Positions 49,620 through 61,040 of a DNA stretch of 64,000 nucleotides are shown piece by piece. A program made the translations under genes and the position numbers. Within the stretch, counting starts at the first letter, position 1; each line of letters opens with the position of its first letter. The notes below the pieces were generated by a model. The model was not told the DNA's origin and searched no databases. It saw only the letters and a program-made list of their open reading frames with translations. The DNA is from Eukaryota sp. TZLM1-RC (Eukaryota > Metamonada: BaSk clade). The stretch is from NCBI GenBank assembly GCA_040285825.1, contig JAUPSS010000005.1:1736001-1800000 (forward strand), given 5' to 3'.

Positions 49620-52600
49620 AATCATTTAATGAAAAAAAGAAAAAATTTATAGAAAAATGAGACAAAATAATTATTGATTCTTACACTGCTGGTAGATAAA
49701 ACTTTGAACTTCAAATAGAGAAGTTCAGAGAAACGGAAACAATTTACTTGAACTCGATCATTTTTAGGATTCAGAGCAGTGAAAACTATTTCAAAATTGC
49801 GAATTAAATCAGAATCAAACATGAGCTCGTATGGTGAGTAACCAGTTATCGAACTCTTGGACGAAGCATCTCTCGGTCTCTGTTTCAGCTATCCTATTTG
49901 TGTAGTAGATAGGGTGAAACGTTTGGTCGTTAGAATGGACCAAATGGTTGATGGTAGAATTGTCGTGGAACGGTACTATCCCAATGGTTCTCTTCCCCTC
50001 TCCTATGAATGATGTCGAAAAAGAACTCAAAAAGGGGGGAAGCCACCTTCTGACTATTCTGTTCTTGTTAGGAGCGGTGAGCATGTATGTAAGGTTTTGG
50101 TGATCTGTGAAAATAATCAGTCACCTTCCCTTGAGGTAGTTTTTGAAACCAATTTTGGGTAAGCATGAGGAGAATAGCATAGAGCTGTTCCTGTCCCGTG
50201 GGCCAGTTTTGCTGAGAGTTAGTTAACAATCTGCTGAAGAAACTGATTGGTCTGCATTTATTATTGAGTTAGGAACTACCAGGATCCTTAGTGGGTTCTA
50301 TTTGTTCCAAAATCACGCCGCCTACTGCTATATCGGATGCATCGCAACTAATAACCACTTGGTTATAGACCAGATGTAAGTTTAGGGGCATATGCTCCGC
50401 AATGAGACGTTTTATTTCGGCTAAATGAAAGTCGTGGCTGTCTTTCCATTGCAACCGACACATGGTTTGCATGTGCTAATTTGATGATTGGGGCAACAGG
50501 TCTGGTTACCTGGAAAGCCATTCCCTGATATAGTTGATTGAACAATGAGGCTACCGGCGTCTTGCACGGTCCTACGTCTGAAAAGAATCAGTAAAGACTC
50601 TGTGCGTGTAGGATCTATGGTCCTAGTTTTGTGTTGGAATCTGCTACCAAGGAGCTATATTGGGTGTCTAGAAGACACAAAATGGCACTTGGCCAGTTCA
50701 AGACGGACTCTACGGGTTCAAACTTTTTCGAGGACACGTTTTAGACATTCGAAGAACTCGTTGAAAGCTCTACCTACAATGATGATGTCATCTGTATAAA
50801 TGAATTCACCGTCTCCGCAGAAGATGTCTGCCATAACGTTCTGGAATACTGCAGAAACGTTTTCGAGGCCGAAAGCAGTACGTCTGAACATGATGCTGTT
50901 GTCAGGAATGCTTAGGTTACTCTTTTCCCAGTCCTTTTTCACAATATGCAGTTCCCAAAAGGCCTTAGGAGGGTCAATTTTGCCGACGAAATTTGCTTCC
51001 GAAAGAAAGACCAGCAAGTCGCAAATTCTAGAAAGATTAGCTTCAACGGGATCTGTGTTGGCGTTGACTCCGTCCTTGCCACTGTAATCACCGGTAAGGC
51101 AAGACTTACGATGATCAGGGTACACCACAAGACAAACTGAAGAGCTGAACTCATGGATCGATGGAACAGCAAATCTTTGACGAATTCGTCAAAGATCTGT
51201 TCAATGATTTTTTGCTTCTTGGGGTTTAACCTAAAAGGGGGACTTCTCACACGAACTCTTTTATCTTGAACGTTGATCTTTATGGGAGGATCATCAATCC
51301 CGTAGCATGCGGCATGAGGGTGAATGTCTCTTGAAACTCTTTCAAGGTTAGAAATAAGGTCTTCTTGTCATTGTCACAGTCGAGGTTAATGGTGCAACCA
51401 GAAGACTGTATGTGCTCCAACCAACATCTGGGGACGTTGACGATATCTGGGATTTGGAAGATTCGATGAACTAATTCAGCCTCAGGCAGTAATAATTTAC
51501 GATGTTCCTTATCCATCTTGATAAAGAGGCCTTCATCGTTCAATAAGCCTAAGTGGTGGAGCAAATTTCGACCAATAAGTAACATGTTGTTGTCAAACTA
51601 TGCTTCACATGTACTGGTTGGGTTACACTTCCAAGTTTATAACTCAGAATGCCTTCTGCTGACCCTGAAGACTTTGACATAATGTTGTTTGCAGACTTAA
51701 AGTTTATGTAATGGTTTGTCTTTTCCATGTTGCATTTAGCTGTTAAATCACCAGTGATGACTGAATATGGAAGCTCCAGAGTCGATGATTCCACCTGTTT
51801 GTGCTACTACCTTTTGCCAAGTAGGCTTGAACTGCCTCAGAATTGGCATCGCGCCACTGCTTGGATCTTTGGCAATCAGGATCTGGACATTCTTTGATAA
51901 TGTGGTCTGGATTATTACAGAATTTACAAAGACCAGCTTTGTCTTTTTTCTGCGTTAATTGTGTCTTGCTCCGTTTACTGAAGTGAGCAGGAGCGGTGTT
52001 GCTAGAGCCCACAGGTTTGAATTTGCCTATGCATTTTTTGTCCTTTGGATTAGCTCTGACATAGTGACTCATCTGTTGTTGATAACTCTCACTGATGTTG
52101 CTCTTCTGCAGAGATGCTAGCGGTAGATGTCTCCATGGGTTTATCTTGTTGATCATCATGAGGCTCAATACTCAAAGATGAAAAAACAGTGTCTGTGTCC
52201 ACAGGGTTAGGATCAGAGGGTCTTAATTTTACACGCTCATGTTCGCTGGGATAATAACTAGTGAAGGTTTCATCGAAAATTTACCCTTATTAGTGAACTT
52301 GAATTGGTGACGCCTGTGTTTTTTTGGACGTTCATAAGTGCATCTCTAAGAGGCCTATTTTTTCTATGTTCGGGGCCAAAATAAGACGCACAATGGTCTG
52401 GCGTGCGATCTTGAAAGTAGAGTCTCTGGAAATCCGTAGTGTTTGTGTACCACCATCCTGCCTTGAAGTCTTTGCTTATATAGATAAACCTCAACCAGGG
52501 CTAAACCTAGGGAATGGACAAGAATTGCATCGATTAAGGAAAGAATTCAGCTCGTCACCGGCGAAGATCCTCTGTAATCCTTCACCATTCTGTTCTGAAA

Positions 52601-53905
52601 CCTACAACAACGTCTCGTTGAGGGAAATTGGACGGTGAGTCATAACGAACCGTGAGGTTGTCTGCTTTTTCAGTGGGGAAGTAGGGGCCAATTCTTCTGG
52701 GGATCCTGACGCCGTAGTCATTGACTACTTCTGGACCCCAAAATGGGGGTAAAGCAGCAATAAGCTCATTAGAAGGAATCGAGGCGGGATCTTCTTGCAT
52801 TAGCTCAATACTAGCGTTACGAATTAAGGCTTAAGCTTCAGTCCTTTGCTGAACAGAGACAAAAGGAGAATCTGATTCCTGCAGCTGGCTGGGAGCTTGA
52901 TAGGTGTTATGCTGGGGAGCACTAAGCACCTGCCAAGGTGCAAAAGCAAACGAAACCACCTGACCTTGCTGTCAGTCTGGCCAGCGGTTGGAGAGATATA
53001 AATAACTTCCTTTGTAGAAACTTTTGAAGAAAAAACATGTGAAGTTGAACGGACTTTTGTAGGAGTTGCCGTAATAGGAACAGAAGTTTTTTGAGAATAT
53101 ACCACAGGGACTTCCGAGGAAGGAGTAGTAGAAGTTTGGTTTCCAGCAGGAGCTACAGGAAAAGCTGTTTGTTGCGAATGTTGAGATTTTTTCTCACAGA
53201 CTTTCGTAGAAGGAGTATAGGGATTTCGTTGTCCTTCCGCAGAAGCTTCCGTAGAAGGAGCGAAAAAATTGACGGGGGCGCAAACTGTGGGTGAAGAAGC
53301 GGACTCTTTCGAGCTTACCCTTCAACAAGTCCAATCTTGTTGAAATCTTGTTGCTGGCTGAGTCAGGGTCAGTCTCCTTTATGATGTACTTCGGATATTT
53401 ATCTAAAGTATTAAAATCTTGTGGCCCCTGCATGAATTCTTCGTTCTTTCCCTCTGAACCCGGGGAGAAAAGAGGAGAGCAAAAGAATCAAGGTCTTTGC
53501 TAGGGGGAACAGGGATATTTGATAGGAAGTGCAAAAAAAATCCGAAGATGGAGTAGTATCTTGAACCTGAGGGTGAGAGAAAATAACACTTGCTTCGCCA
53601 GCAGAGGGTGGTTCTGTTCCCAACTAAGGAGTTTGGGAGGAAGAACCCATAAAACTGGTTGAAGTGACGGTATCTCCAGAAGTAGGCGCCAGCACGGTAG
53701 GATCAGAAGCATTGCTTCCCTCTGACCCAGTTATAGGAGGGTTTTCTGTTTCGGACAAAGAGTTCGGGAAAAAGAACTCTGGTTTTGAGCCGGAGGAGGA
53801 TTAGTCCTACCAGACTCGGATTCATCTTTGAAACCCACCGGAGTGGATCCAATAGGTTTTGATGATCTGGATGGGTTAGTTGACATGTATACTTTAGAGA
53901 TGTAA
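49620..53905 (-). mobile_element. Ty3/gypsy-type LTR retrotransposon remnant
   Basis: Minus-strand order from 53,905 down: gag-like start MSTNPSRSSKPIGSTPVGF (near 53,885), a proline/serine-rich region in several frames, a gag zinc knuckle CKFCNNPDHIIKEC (near 51,900), a protease region (51,280-51,790), RT (50,718-51,250) with KIDPPKAFWELHI, FRRTAFGLENVSAVFQ and FIYTDDIIIVG, RNase H (50,090-50,472) with SCDASDIAVGGVILEQ and FTDHQNLTYML, and then GYSPYELMFDSD (near 49,815), which fits the end of an integrase core. The integrase centre seems deleted. Many frameshifts. No LTRs were identified. Confidence 0.78.
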
Positions 53906-54290
53906 TGAGATTTATTACGAAGGCACAAAGGTTTCCTGTGACTTGAATAATTGTACAATAAACTATATATAATAAATTATATACAATGAAACTATAAATA
54001 AAAATAAAAATATTATCCAAGGCTAACATGTTCACTTCCGTCAATTTCAATTTATAGTGAATTGACATTGAGACAAGTCAAGCAATTGAGTACATCAAAC
54101 CAGTGAAATATTTCAGATTTTCAATTTGTTGAAACTGGAGTGTTTAACTTCAAAATTGAGATCATCCTTTTCAGATCTTGAGTTAAAGAGGACTTACTCC
54201 AACTCAAGTCGAATCTAGTCAAGTTGTTATCAACTAACGATTCAATATTTGGGTTAAGTTTTGCCCAACTGTAATTAAATGTTGAATTTA
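53906..54290. other. AT-rich stretch, no gene seen
   Basis: May contain the gypsy leader or a decayed LTR. Nothing definite. Confidence 0.35.
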
Positions 54291-54301
54291 TATTTTTGAT
54301 T
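54291..54301. repeat. Probable target-site duplication, family A copy 4, left
   Basis: TATTTTTGATT against AATTTTTGAGT at 56,208-56,218, 9 of 11 bases. T-rich, so modest weight; but element similarity starts at the next base. Confidence 0.45.
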
Positions 54302-56207
54302 GCTTTGTTGAATTACTTGTTCAGAATTGTTGCCTTGTTTTCAAACAACATATTGCACAAAATCTGATCTGCATTTTGGTGATTCTATTTTGAAATCATC
54401 AATTGGTGTTAAGCAAAGAGATCTTTTAGAACCTCTTTTGATTTGTCTGGCCATTCATCCTATTTTATTACCAAGTCAAGAATTGTTTCTTTTACTAAAA
54501 ATGATTGCCTTTATGGATGACGTTGCTATTATAAGTGACTTAAAATTTTTCAGAGGAGCAAGTAAATCTTTCAAAGAATTATTTAACAAAATTGACCTTC
54601 AACTTAATTTACTAAAATGTGTTTTACTTTCGAAATTTTCAGTTTCTACAATAGTTGATGGTAGTGAACAAGCCAAGTTTTATTCAACTGATGCTATTCG
54701 TCATTTGATTTCGTTCGTAGGTAGTAATGATGAAGTTGCCAAAGAATTGTTTGATAAGTTGAACTCATTTTCCAGAAAAAATAACCAATAATGGAATTAG
54801 ATTTACAGAAGCATATCAAATTTAACATTATAAGACTTTGCTTCGATTCCAGCTTTAATCATTTATTTAGATCTACAAATCCTCTCATCTCTAAGCTTTT
54901 GGCCCAGAAAGTTCAATGAATTACGTGCAAAGGTTTTATCACATCTACTAGGATGTAAAATGTCTCAAATTCCTGATCATGCTTATCTTAGTCCACACTA
55001 AAGCGGTTTAGGTTGGACAAAAACCTCAATTCTTACTTCATGTGCTTTTAGGGGTGGATGCAGAAATGTAATATTTGTGTTTTTTGAAAGATTTGCAGAT
55101 TGAGCAGATTTATCAATAACAAAACCAAGTTCTACTATTTTTGCATTAAATGAAGAAACTTCAAAAAATGATGTAAAAAAATGGAATCAATGTTTTCCCC
55201 ATTCACTCATAGGCAATATTTCTGAAAAGAATTATTTAAATTTAAAATACACTCTTCGAACGTTACTGAAGTGACTGACTGGAATGTAAAAATGATTTTT
55301 ATAAAAATATATGCAGCTTGGCTGTTTTAAATCAAGATCTTCGCTCGTTGTTATTGGGAAAAGGTATTTGTGAAAATCAGTCATCAGATTCATCACTGTT
55401 TGTAACCATTGTGCCACGAATATTTAAGCTGTGTGCTGATAATGAAACGTTTGCAACAAAAATGAGACTATATTTAAATATTCCCATTAATCACTTATTA
55501 TTAAAAGAAAAATGTATTTGTTCGAGTTCAACTCAGCTCACTTTGCGACATGCCCTGAATTGTTCGAAATTGATAACTTATCGTTCTTCATTGCATGATG
55601 TTGTTAGAGACACTGTTTTCAATATGGCACAAACTGCAAGAATTGCGTGTATCAAAGAGCCTCTGCTGAAGGAAACACTGTCATTGAATAATTTTATTTC
55701 TGATGATAGAGGTGATGTATACTGTGATTGTATTGGGAACTTTGAAGCTGTTGTTGACCTTGTCTCATGTAATGTTGCAAATGATACTTTGGTTCAGAGA
55801 AGAAAACTTAATCCTGTAAAACCTTTTGAATTTAGAGCCAAAGAAAAACGTAGAAAATATGACAAAAAAATTGAAGAAGCTAATACTGATAGAAATAGAC
55901 CACTTGGTTTTAGTGTTTTTCCATTTTCGATAAACGGAAAATTATCAATAGAAGCAGGAACTTTTTGAATGATTTCCAAAATATGGTTCAAGAAAAAACA
56001 ATGAAAAGATTTGATGTCTTTTTATGGCGCTCTCGAATTCAATTTACCATAATTAATAGATTACCTCGGTTGTTCAGTCGAATTAGAGAATCTTTAGCTA
56101 GACAGCAAACAGATCAAGATAATGTAGAGGAAATCTTGGTTCAATGAATTTCGTCTTATTAGTAATGAGTTTAATCTGTTCAGTGTGCAAGTTTAACAAA
56201 TATTGTC
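54302..56207 (+). mobile_element. Non-LTR retrotransposon, family A, older 5'-truncated copy (copy 4)
   Basis: Starts in the RT domain (ALLNYL ... LPCFQTTYCTKSDLHFG), with motif B GVKQRDLLEPLLI (the usual QGDPLGP is altered), AFMDDVAIISD in place of AYMDD, and stops and shifts near 54,790-55,310. The 3' frame 55,318-55,968 (216 codons) retains CICSSSTQLTLRHALNC, HDVVRD and GDVYCDCIGNFEAVVDL. Clearly more diverged than copies 1-3. Confidence 0.82.
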
Positions 56208-56218
56208 AATTTTTGAGT
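56208..56218. repeat. Probable target-site duplication, family A copy 4, right
   Basis: AATTTTTGAGT, 9 of 11 bases shared with the left copy. Confidence 0.45.
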
Positions 56219-56391
56219 CAAACATAATCATTTTTGAATAGAATTTGACTTTACGCTGAAGATTTAAGTACTGAAGTTCAAATCTATTAACTAAGTAAAT
56301 TCTTTCTAGGTAATCAGCATAAAATGTCCAAAACAGAGATACAATTAAAAAAACTTACTAAAATTTATCATAAATGTAACTAAATAATCCA

Positions 56392-57885
56392 CTACTGTTC
56401 TTGGTCTTCCTCCTCATCTGTAATAAAGCTATGACTCATAAACAAATCTTCAATGGAAGCAACATTAGCAGCAGAGTACAACCTTAAAACAGATTTGCCA
56501 TAAGGACGAAGTACACAGTAAATACCATCAGATTGTCTTGATATTTCGTCTAAAAGTACCATAACATTAGCCCAACAATTAGATAATGACAGATTTAATT
56601 GTTGAAGAATACCCTTGTTGGTCCCATACATTGTGGATAATAAATCTGGTGCAGTGTCAGCAACCCTGCTGACAAAAGCAAGCTGAACCATCGAAATATC
56701 AGCCAAAATTCCTTCCAATGCCCATTTACCCATTTGAGTGGTGTTAGCATGAAGCTCTTCAGCAAGAATCGCACCTTTTTTCTTATCAACTCTATGCTTC
56801 CATCCATTGAGCCCACTTTGTTCAAACCATTCGTAGAGGGTTCGGACATATAAATGTTCAAGAGAACCATCAGAACCTTGAAGAAGGCCATTCAGAGGGA
56901 GACGAAGTGCAAGGCGGAAACCAGAGGGTAACTCAAAAATTTTGTACCTAAACCCATAAGAAACATTGTCAGGAATTGATAGCTCTGACGGTGGAGATTC
57001 AAGATCAGGTACAGAATCTGGCACACTGACCAGTAACTCATCACGAACAAGGTTGCAGACAGAGTTTACCTCCTTGAACAATTCTAACGGAGAATCAGGA
57101 CCTTTGTCCTTGAAGGGAGCAGTTGTGGAGTTTTCATCAATAGAGACACCTTCAAACATGATAGCATCTGATCTTTTATCAAGCCAGTAGCAACCATTTT
57201 TCTTGACAACTGCTACATCAAAAGAAATAACTGAGCGGGGAGCAGTCATAAGAGAAGTCAGTACATCAGAAGTAGCAAAGACATTTGCCTTTCCGGAAGC
57301 GGCCATTTCAGCAAACACGGGGTCCTTGGAGGCTGTGGGGTTGGGAGGAGCTATGGAGTCACCGACAAGGCTTCGTTTAGTTCTAGAAGTAACAGTATCA
57401 AAGCTCTTGTCGTATATCCTTAAAGAACCATAATCACCAACATTGGTAGATTCTATTTTGACAGACTCAGGAAGGTTGGTCTTCCCGAGGTTTGTAAGTG
57501 AATACTCTTGCAAAAGTTCCCAGGAAACATCAGGATCAACTGCCAGAGATCTCAAAACCGCAGAAATCGTACGATCGGGTTTTACATAGCGTCTTCGTCC
57601 AGTATATCGCTGTTCGCGTCGCTGGGGTTGTTGAACCTGAGTTTTGCGAGTTGAAGGAGCAGTACGACGTGCAGGCTTTTTTTGAGTGGTTTTAATATCG
57701 ACAGCAAAGAAAGCTCCCTCACCTGTACGTGACTCTTTACTCTTTGAAGGAGGATGGGCACTTGATATATCAGCAACACGTCCTAATTTTTCCGTTCGTA
57801 AAAAAGGTTTATATGGAATCTCAAGATGTTCTGCATCATGGTATTCAGCTCTCGGCTTCCAGCAATCTTGACTAAAAGTGAACAT
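56392..57885 (-). CDS. EIF3D: Translation initiation factor eIF3 subunit D
   Basis: 497 aa from the ATG at 57,883-57,885 (MFTFSQDCWKPR); an in-frame extension upstream lacks an ATG. eIF3d is the cap-contacting subunit of the eIF3 complex. Matches in order: PYKPFLRTEKLGRVADIS near the N-terminus, a basic RNA-binding stretch (RRYVKPDRTI), DPVFAEMAASGKANVFATSD then VLTSLMTAPRSVISFDVAVV, the central fold with YRYKIFELPSGFRLALR-like strands, GWKHRVDKKKGAILAEEL, QMGKWALEGILA and INLS-like QQLNLSLSNCWANVMVLLDE. The C-terminus is acidic (TDEEEDQEQ), as in the family. Divergent from SAR1 with 76 bp between start codons. Confidence 0.9.
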   Translation of the reverse strand: MFTFSQDCWKPRAEYHDAEHLEIPYKPFLRTEKLGRVADISSAHPPSKSKESRTGEGAFFAVDIKTTQKKPARRTAPSTRKTQVQQPQRREQRYTGRRRYVKPDRTISAVLRSLAVDPDVSWELLQEYSLTNLGKTNLPESVKIESTNVGDYGSLRIYDKSFDTVTSRTKRSLVGDSIAPPNPTASKDPVFAEMAASGKANVFATSDVLTSLMTAPRSVISFDVAVVKKNGCYWLDKRSDAIMFEGVSIDENSTTAPFKDKGPDSPLELFKEVNSVCNLVRDELLVSVPDSVPDLESPPSELSIPDNVSYGFRYKIFELPSGFRLALRLPLNGLLQGSDGSLEHLYVRTLYEWFEQSGLNGWKHRVDKKKGAILAEELHANTTQMGKWALEGILADISMVQLAFVSRVADTAPDLLSTMYGTNKGILQQLNLSLSNCWANVMVLLDEISRQSDGIYCVLRPYGKSVLRLYSAANVASIEDLFMSHSFITDEEEDQEQ

Positions 57886-57961
57886 GTTGAATAGTAGATT
57901 TGTGGAGAAAATAAGGATAAACCATCTTTTCCCTCTCAAACCTTGACCCTTTATTACTCAA

Positions 57962-58566
57962 ATGGGACTCTTCTCATGGTTTTTCAACTTTCTCAATTAT
58001 CTTGGGTTGTTTCAGAAAAAAGCCCGCATCCTACTTCTCGGTCTGGACAACGCTGGTAAGAGTACACTACTTAATATGCTCAAGTACGGTAAAGTGTCCA
58101 CCCCGCAACCTACACAACAAGAGGTCCATGCTCAGCTGATGCTCGGGTCTCTCCGTATAGATGCTATTGATCTTGGTGGTCACGAAACTGGTATGATTTT
58201 CTTTTGTCCGTGACCTCAGCTAGGGCTGCTTGGCGTGATCATTATGTTGGTGCAGATGCTGTTGTTTTCGTGGTAGATGCTAACGATAGTCCACGCTTCA
58301 GTGAAGCCAGGAAAGAATTACACGAACTTCTCAACGACAAACTTTTAGAAACCGTTCCGTTTGTGATTCTAGGAAACAAGATTGATCTTCCCGGCGCTGT
58401 CTCCGAAGCCCAACTGAAGCAGGATCTCGGTATTGGTCTCTTATGCACAGGAAAGCAAAAGAATCCCCAACCCCAGGATATCCGTCCATTAGAAGTGTTT
58501 ATGTGTTCAGTAGTTGAGAAGACAGGTTTTGCTGAAGCTTTCAAGTACTTGTCTGACTATTTGTAG
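57962..58566 (+). CDS. SAR1: SAR1 GTPase (COPII coat assembly)
   Basis: Exon 1 is 57,962-58,190 and exon 2 is 58,220-58,566, giving 191 aa, normal for SAR1. SAR1 is the small GTPase that starts COPII vesicle budding at the endoplasmic reticulum. The N-terminal amphipathic helix (MGLFSWFFNFLNYLGLFQKK) is present, then G1 GLDNAGKS (27-34), G3 DLGGHET joined by splicing to ARAAWRDHYVGADAVVF, G4 NKIDLPGA, and G5 CSVVEKTG followed by the C-terminal FKYLSDYL. The ARAAWRDHY and VDANDSPRFSEA segments distinguish SAR1 from ARF. Confidence 0.95.
58191..58219 (+). other. Spliceosomal intron, 29 nt
   Basis: GTATGATT ... GTGACCTCAG. It sits in the G3 region; removal turns HET-G into HETARAAW, the expected SAR1 sequence. 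Confidence 0.93.
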
Positions 58567-59797
58567 ATGTGAGCCGTGATGATTAAAATCATTCATGTGA
58601 GGTGAATGTTTTGTTGTTTGTTTTCCCCTGAAAATGTAATAAAAAAGTCTAAATAACATTTGAATTGGCAACAATTAGCATTATAAATTCACCCAACTAT
58701 TGTATTTTTGTTTTGAAACAGTGTTCGAAATCACATACACAAATCTGAATGATTGGCTTCTCGTTCCAATCACACATGTGATAATCATGGTCTCAAGGTT
58801 GATAAACAGGTCCTTTTGTGTGGTATTAAATTGTCTCTTTTCTCATGAAAACCCATGTGTATTTATTGTAATAGTAGCAGGGGATTAAAACCTATCAATT
58901 TTATCTACACATATAGAAAATACTAACCTAACAAATGGTGGCAGCAATCTGACATTCAAAATTCTAGTTGGTGTGTTCATTACGGAGAAACGTGAAGGTT
59001 TTTTGGCTATAATTTTGTTTTCCAAACGTTACACCAGGCGTTTATATCAACTAATTACCTACGAGAAATTGACTATCCAAAGATTTCCAATGAATCTATT
59101 GTAAAATTGAAATAATAAGAATTCATTACGAAGTTGGTTTCTGTACGTCTAGTATTGTAGCATGTTAAATTTAATTCGTCCGTGGGTCTCGATTTTCAGC
59201 CCTATCATTACATGCATGACCCTCGTTACTGAATGAGATTCTTGTGAATCTCTGGATATAGTACATTTGTTGTGGTTGAACATCAATACAGATTACAATT
59301 TTTATCTCTTTTATTGTAATTCGGATTAGAGGTCACTTTTGAAAAAATTCTTTGTACCACCTTTGTCAGAGATGTAACTTGGGCAGTCTTCGTCTAAGAA
59401 AATTGTAATCCGTATAATTGTGTTTACGATGACTATTTATTTGTTCTGTAGTTCTCAATTTTAAAGAATTTAAAAGAATCAAATTTCATTTTTCCCTACA
59501 TTTTGAATTTTGGAAACCGAAAAAAGATTCCTGATTATTTAGTTTTTGCTAGCTGAATTGCAGCCCCGAATATGGTAAGTAATGTTAGGTATGATTCCCA
59601 TTGCGCACCATACAGAAAGAATTTCTATAAAAGAAATAATTAAGGCAAATTACTGTCACCTCAACTTTTTCAGAAATAGCAGCAGAATCTATAACTTCCG
59701 CTTCAGGCAAACAACTCATTCATTGTTTTTTTCACTTGTGAATATGTTTTTATTGAACTTGCAAACTTAACAAAATAAAATCATAACTAATGGGACG
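58567..59797. other. Intergenic, about 1.2 kb, no gene seen
   Basis: AT-rich sequence downstream of SAR1. No gene, RNA or element was recognised. Confidence 0.45.
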
Positions 59798-59871
59798 AAA
59801 TTCATTGAACAAAGATTTCCTGTACAAAATCGGGATCTGCTTGATGCCTAGCTAAAGCTTCTCTAATTCGA
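59798..59871 (-). mobile_element. Family A retroelement copy 5, 3' end (left part)
   Basis: The minus strand gives the family A stop region and the last codons before FFNRIRE, ending at the junction with a nested family C element. The other part resumes at 61,041. Confidence 0.75.
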
Positions 59872-59882
59872 TTGAAAAAACG
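59872..59882. repeat. Probable target-site duplication of the nested family C element, left
   Basis: TTGAAAAAACG against TTTAAAAAACC at 61,030-61,040, 9 of 11 bases. The uninterrupted family A sequence in copy 3 contains one such site. Confidence 0.5.
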
Positions 59883-61029
59883 GGGGAAAAATTTCATTTT
59901 TGAATTTTTGAAACGCTTTCTAGAAAACCATCATTTAATAGAACATTGTGTTAGTGATTATTTAGTGTCTTTGCAAAATGAAATTGAGTGCCTCTTTCCT
60001 TCCATCTGGTTCAAATACTTTCCTGCCGATATTCAAGAAATTCCACCCAGAAGTTTGGTTTCCTCGAGATTTCCATACGACAAATTGCAGGAAAAGTTAT
60101 AAAAAATTTTTGCAAACCTGGATTTTAATGTTCGTCCAAGCATGGCTATAGAAAAGAATCCCGTTTTTGCCAACTTTTTAATTGATCTGAAGGAAAGTAG
60201 CTCAAGCCGTCTCACTTACAAGCTTCCAAATGTTTATGGTTTATTGTTAGATGACCATCAATGGACAAATGCCCTAAGGATGAGGTGTTTTCTGTGACCA
60301 TGCAGTGTGCCAAATAATTTGATTTGTCGTTGGGGTCGGCTTATCAATTTGAATCATTTATTTAATTGCAAATTTAATATTACATATCGCTCAGTTTTCC
60401 ATGATGTTGTTAGAGATCAACTGTGTGCCATGTGCAAAAGCCACCATACTGAAGCTTTTGTTGAACCACTTGTGCGTCAATTGTCACCTGAAAATTAAGA
60501 TGAAAATACTTTCGGGAAACGCTGTGCTGATTTAATTACTCCTGTTTCTGATGTTGTGATCAAAGTTGTTGATGTTCTCACTGTTGATGTTTGTAAAAAA
60601 TCAGCAATTGATTATGCTAAAAACAGATGAAACTCCACTTTGCTTTGCTGAAAAGAGCAAAATCAAAAAGTACAAGGAGCCCTTATTTCAGATAGGACGA
60701 GTTGAGCATGTAAAGTACCAGCTGCTTCCATTTGCTGTTTCTATTGTTGGTAACATTAAAATATCTGGTATTAAATCTCTCGAAGGTTTCAGGTGTTTAA
60801 TAACGGAAAGAGCAGGAAAAGAGTTGAACTCTAATTTCTGCCACAATAGAATTGCGTTTGGTAGACTTACAACAATTCCCGAAATGATAATCAAAGCACT
60901 GTTACAATTAGGAATAGAGTAAGAAAATCGCACACTGAAGACATTTGATGATGTTGATGCGTGTATTGAGGATATTGAGTTCTAGTTTTTGGTTTTGTTG
61001 TTTTGTTTGCATTTTAAAATAAATGAATC
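59883..61029 (+). mobile_element. Non-LTR retrotransposon, family C, 5'-truncated, nested in family A copy 5
   Basis: Plus-strand frames: KNFIFEFLKRFLENHHLIEH, IQEIPPRSLV, NPVFANFLIDLKESSSS, MRCFL-stop-PCSVPNNLICRW, LNHLFNCKFNITYRSVFHD, then the tail FAVSIVGNIKISGIKSLEG ... FCHNRIAFGR and DVDACIEDIEF. Stops near 60,102, 60,296, 60,498 and 60,921 show it is dead. It closely parallels the copy at 32,427-33,767 and ends in a short A-rich tail. Confidence 0.82.
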
Positions 61030-61040
61030 TTTAAAAAACC
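61030..61040. repeat. Probable target-site duplication of the nested family C element, right
   Basis: TTTAAAAAACC, 9 of 11 bases shared with the left copy. Confidence 0.5.

Noticed and set aside
57886-57939. N-terminal extension of eIF3d
   Set aside because: It lacks an ATG and reads as leader sequence; the ATG at 57,883-57,885 gives the expected N-terminus.
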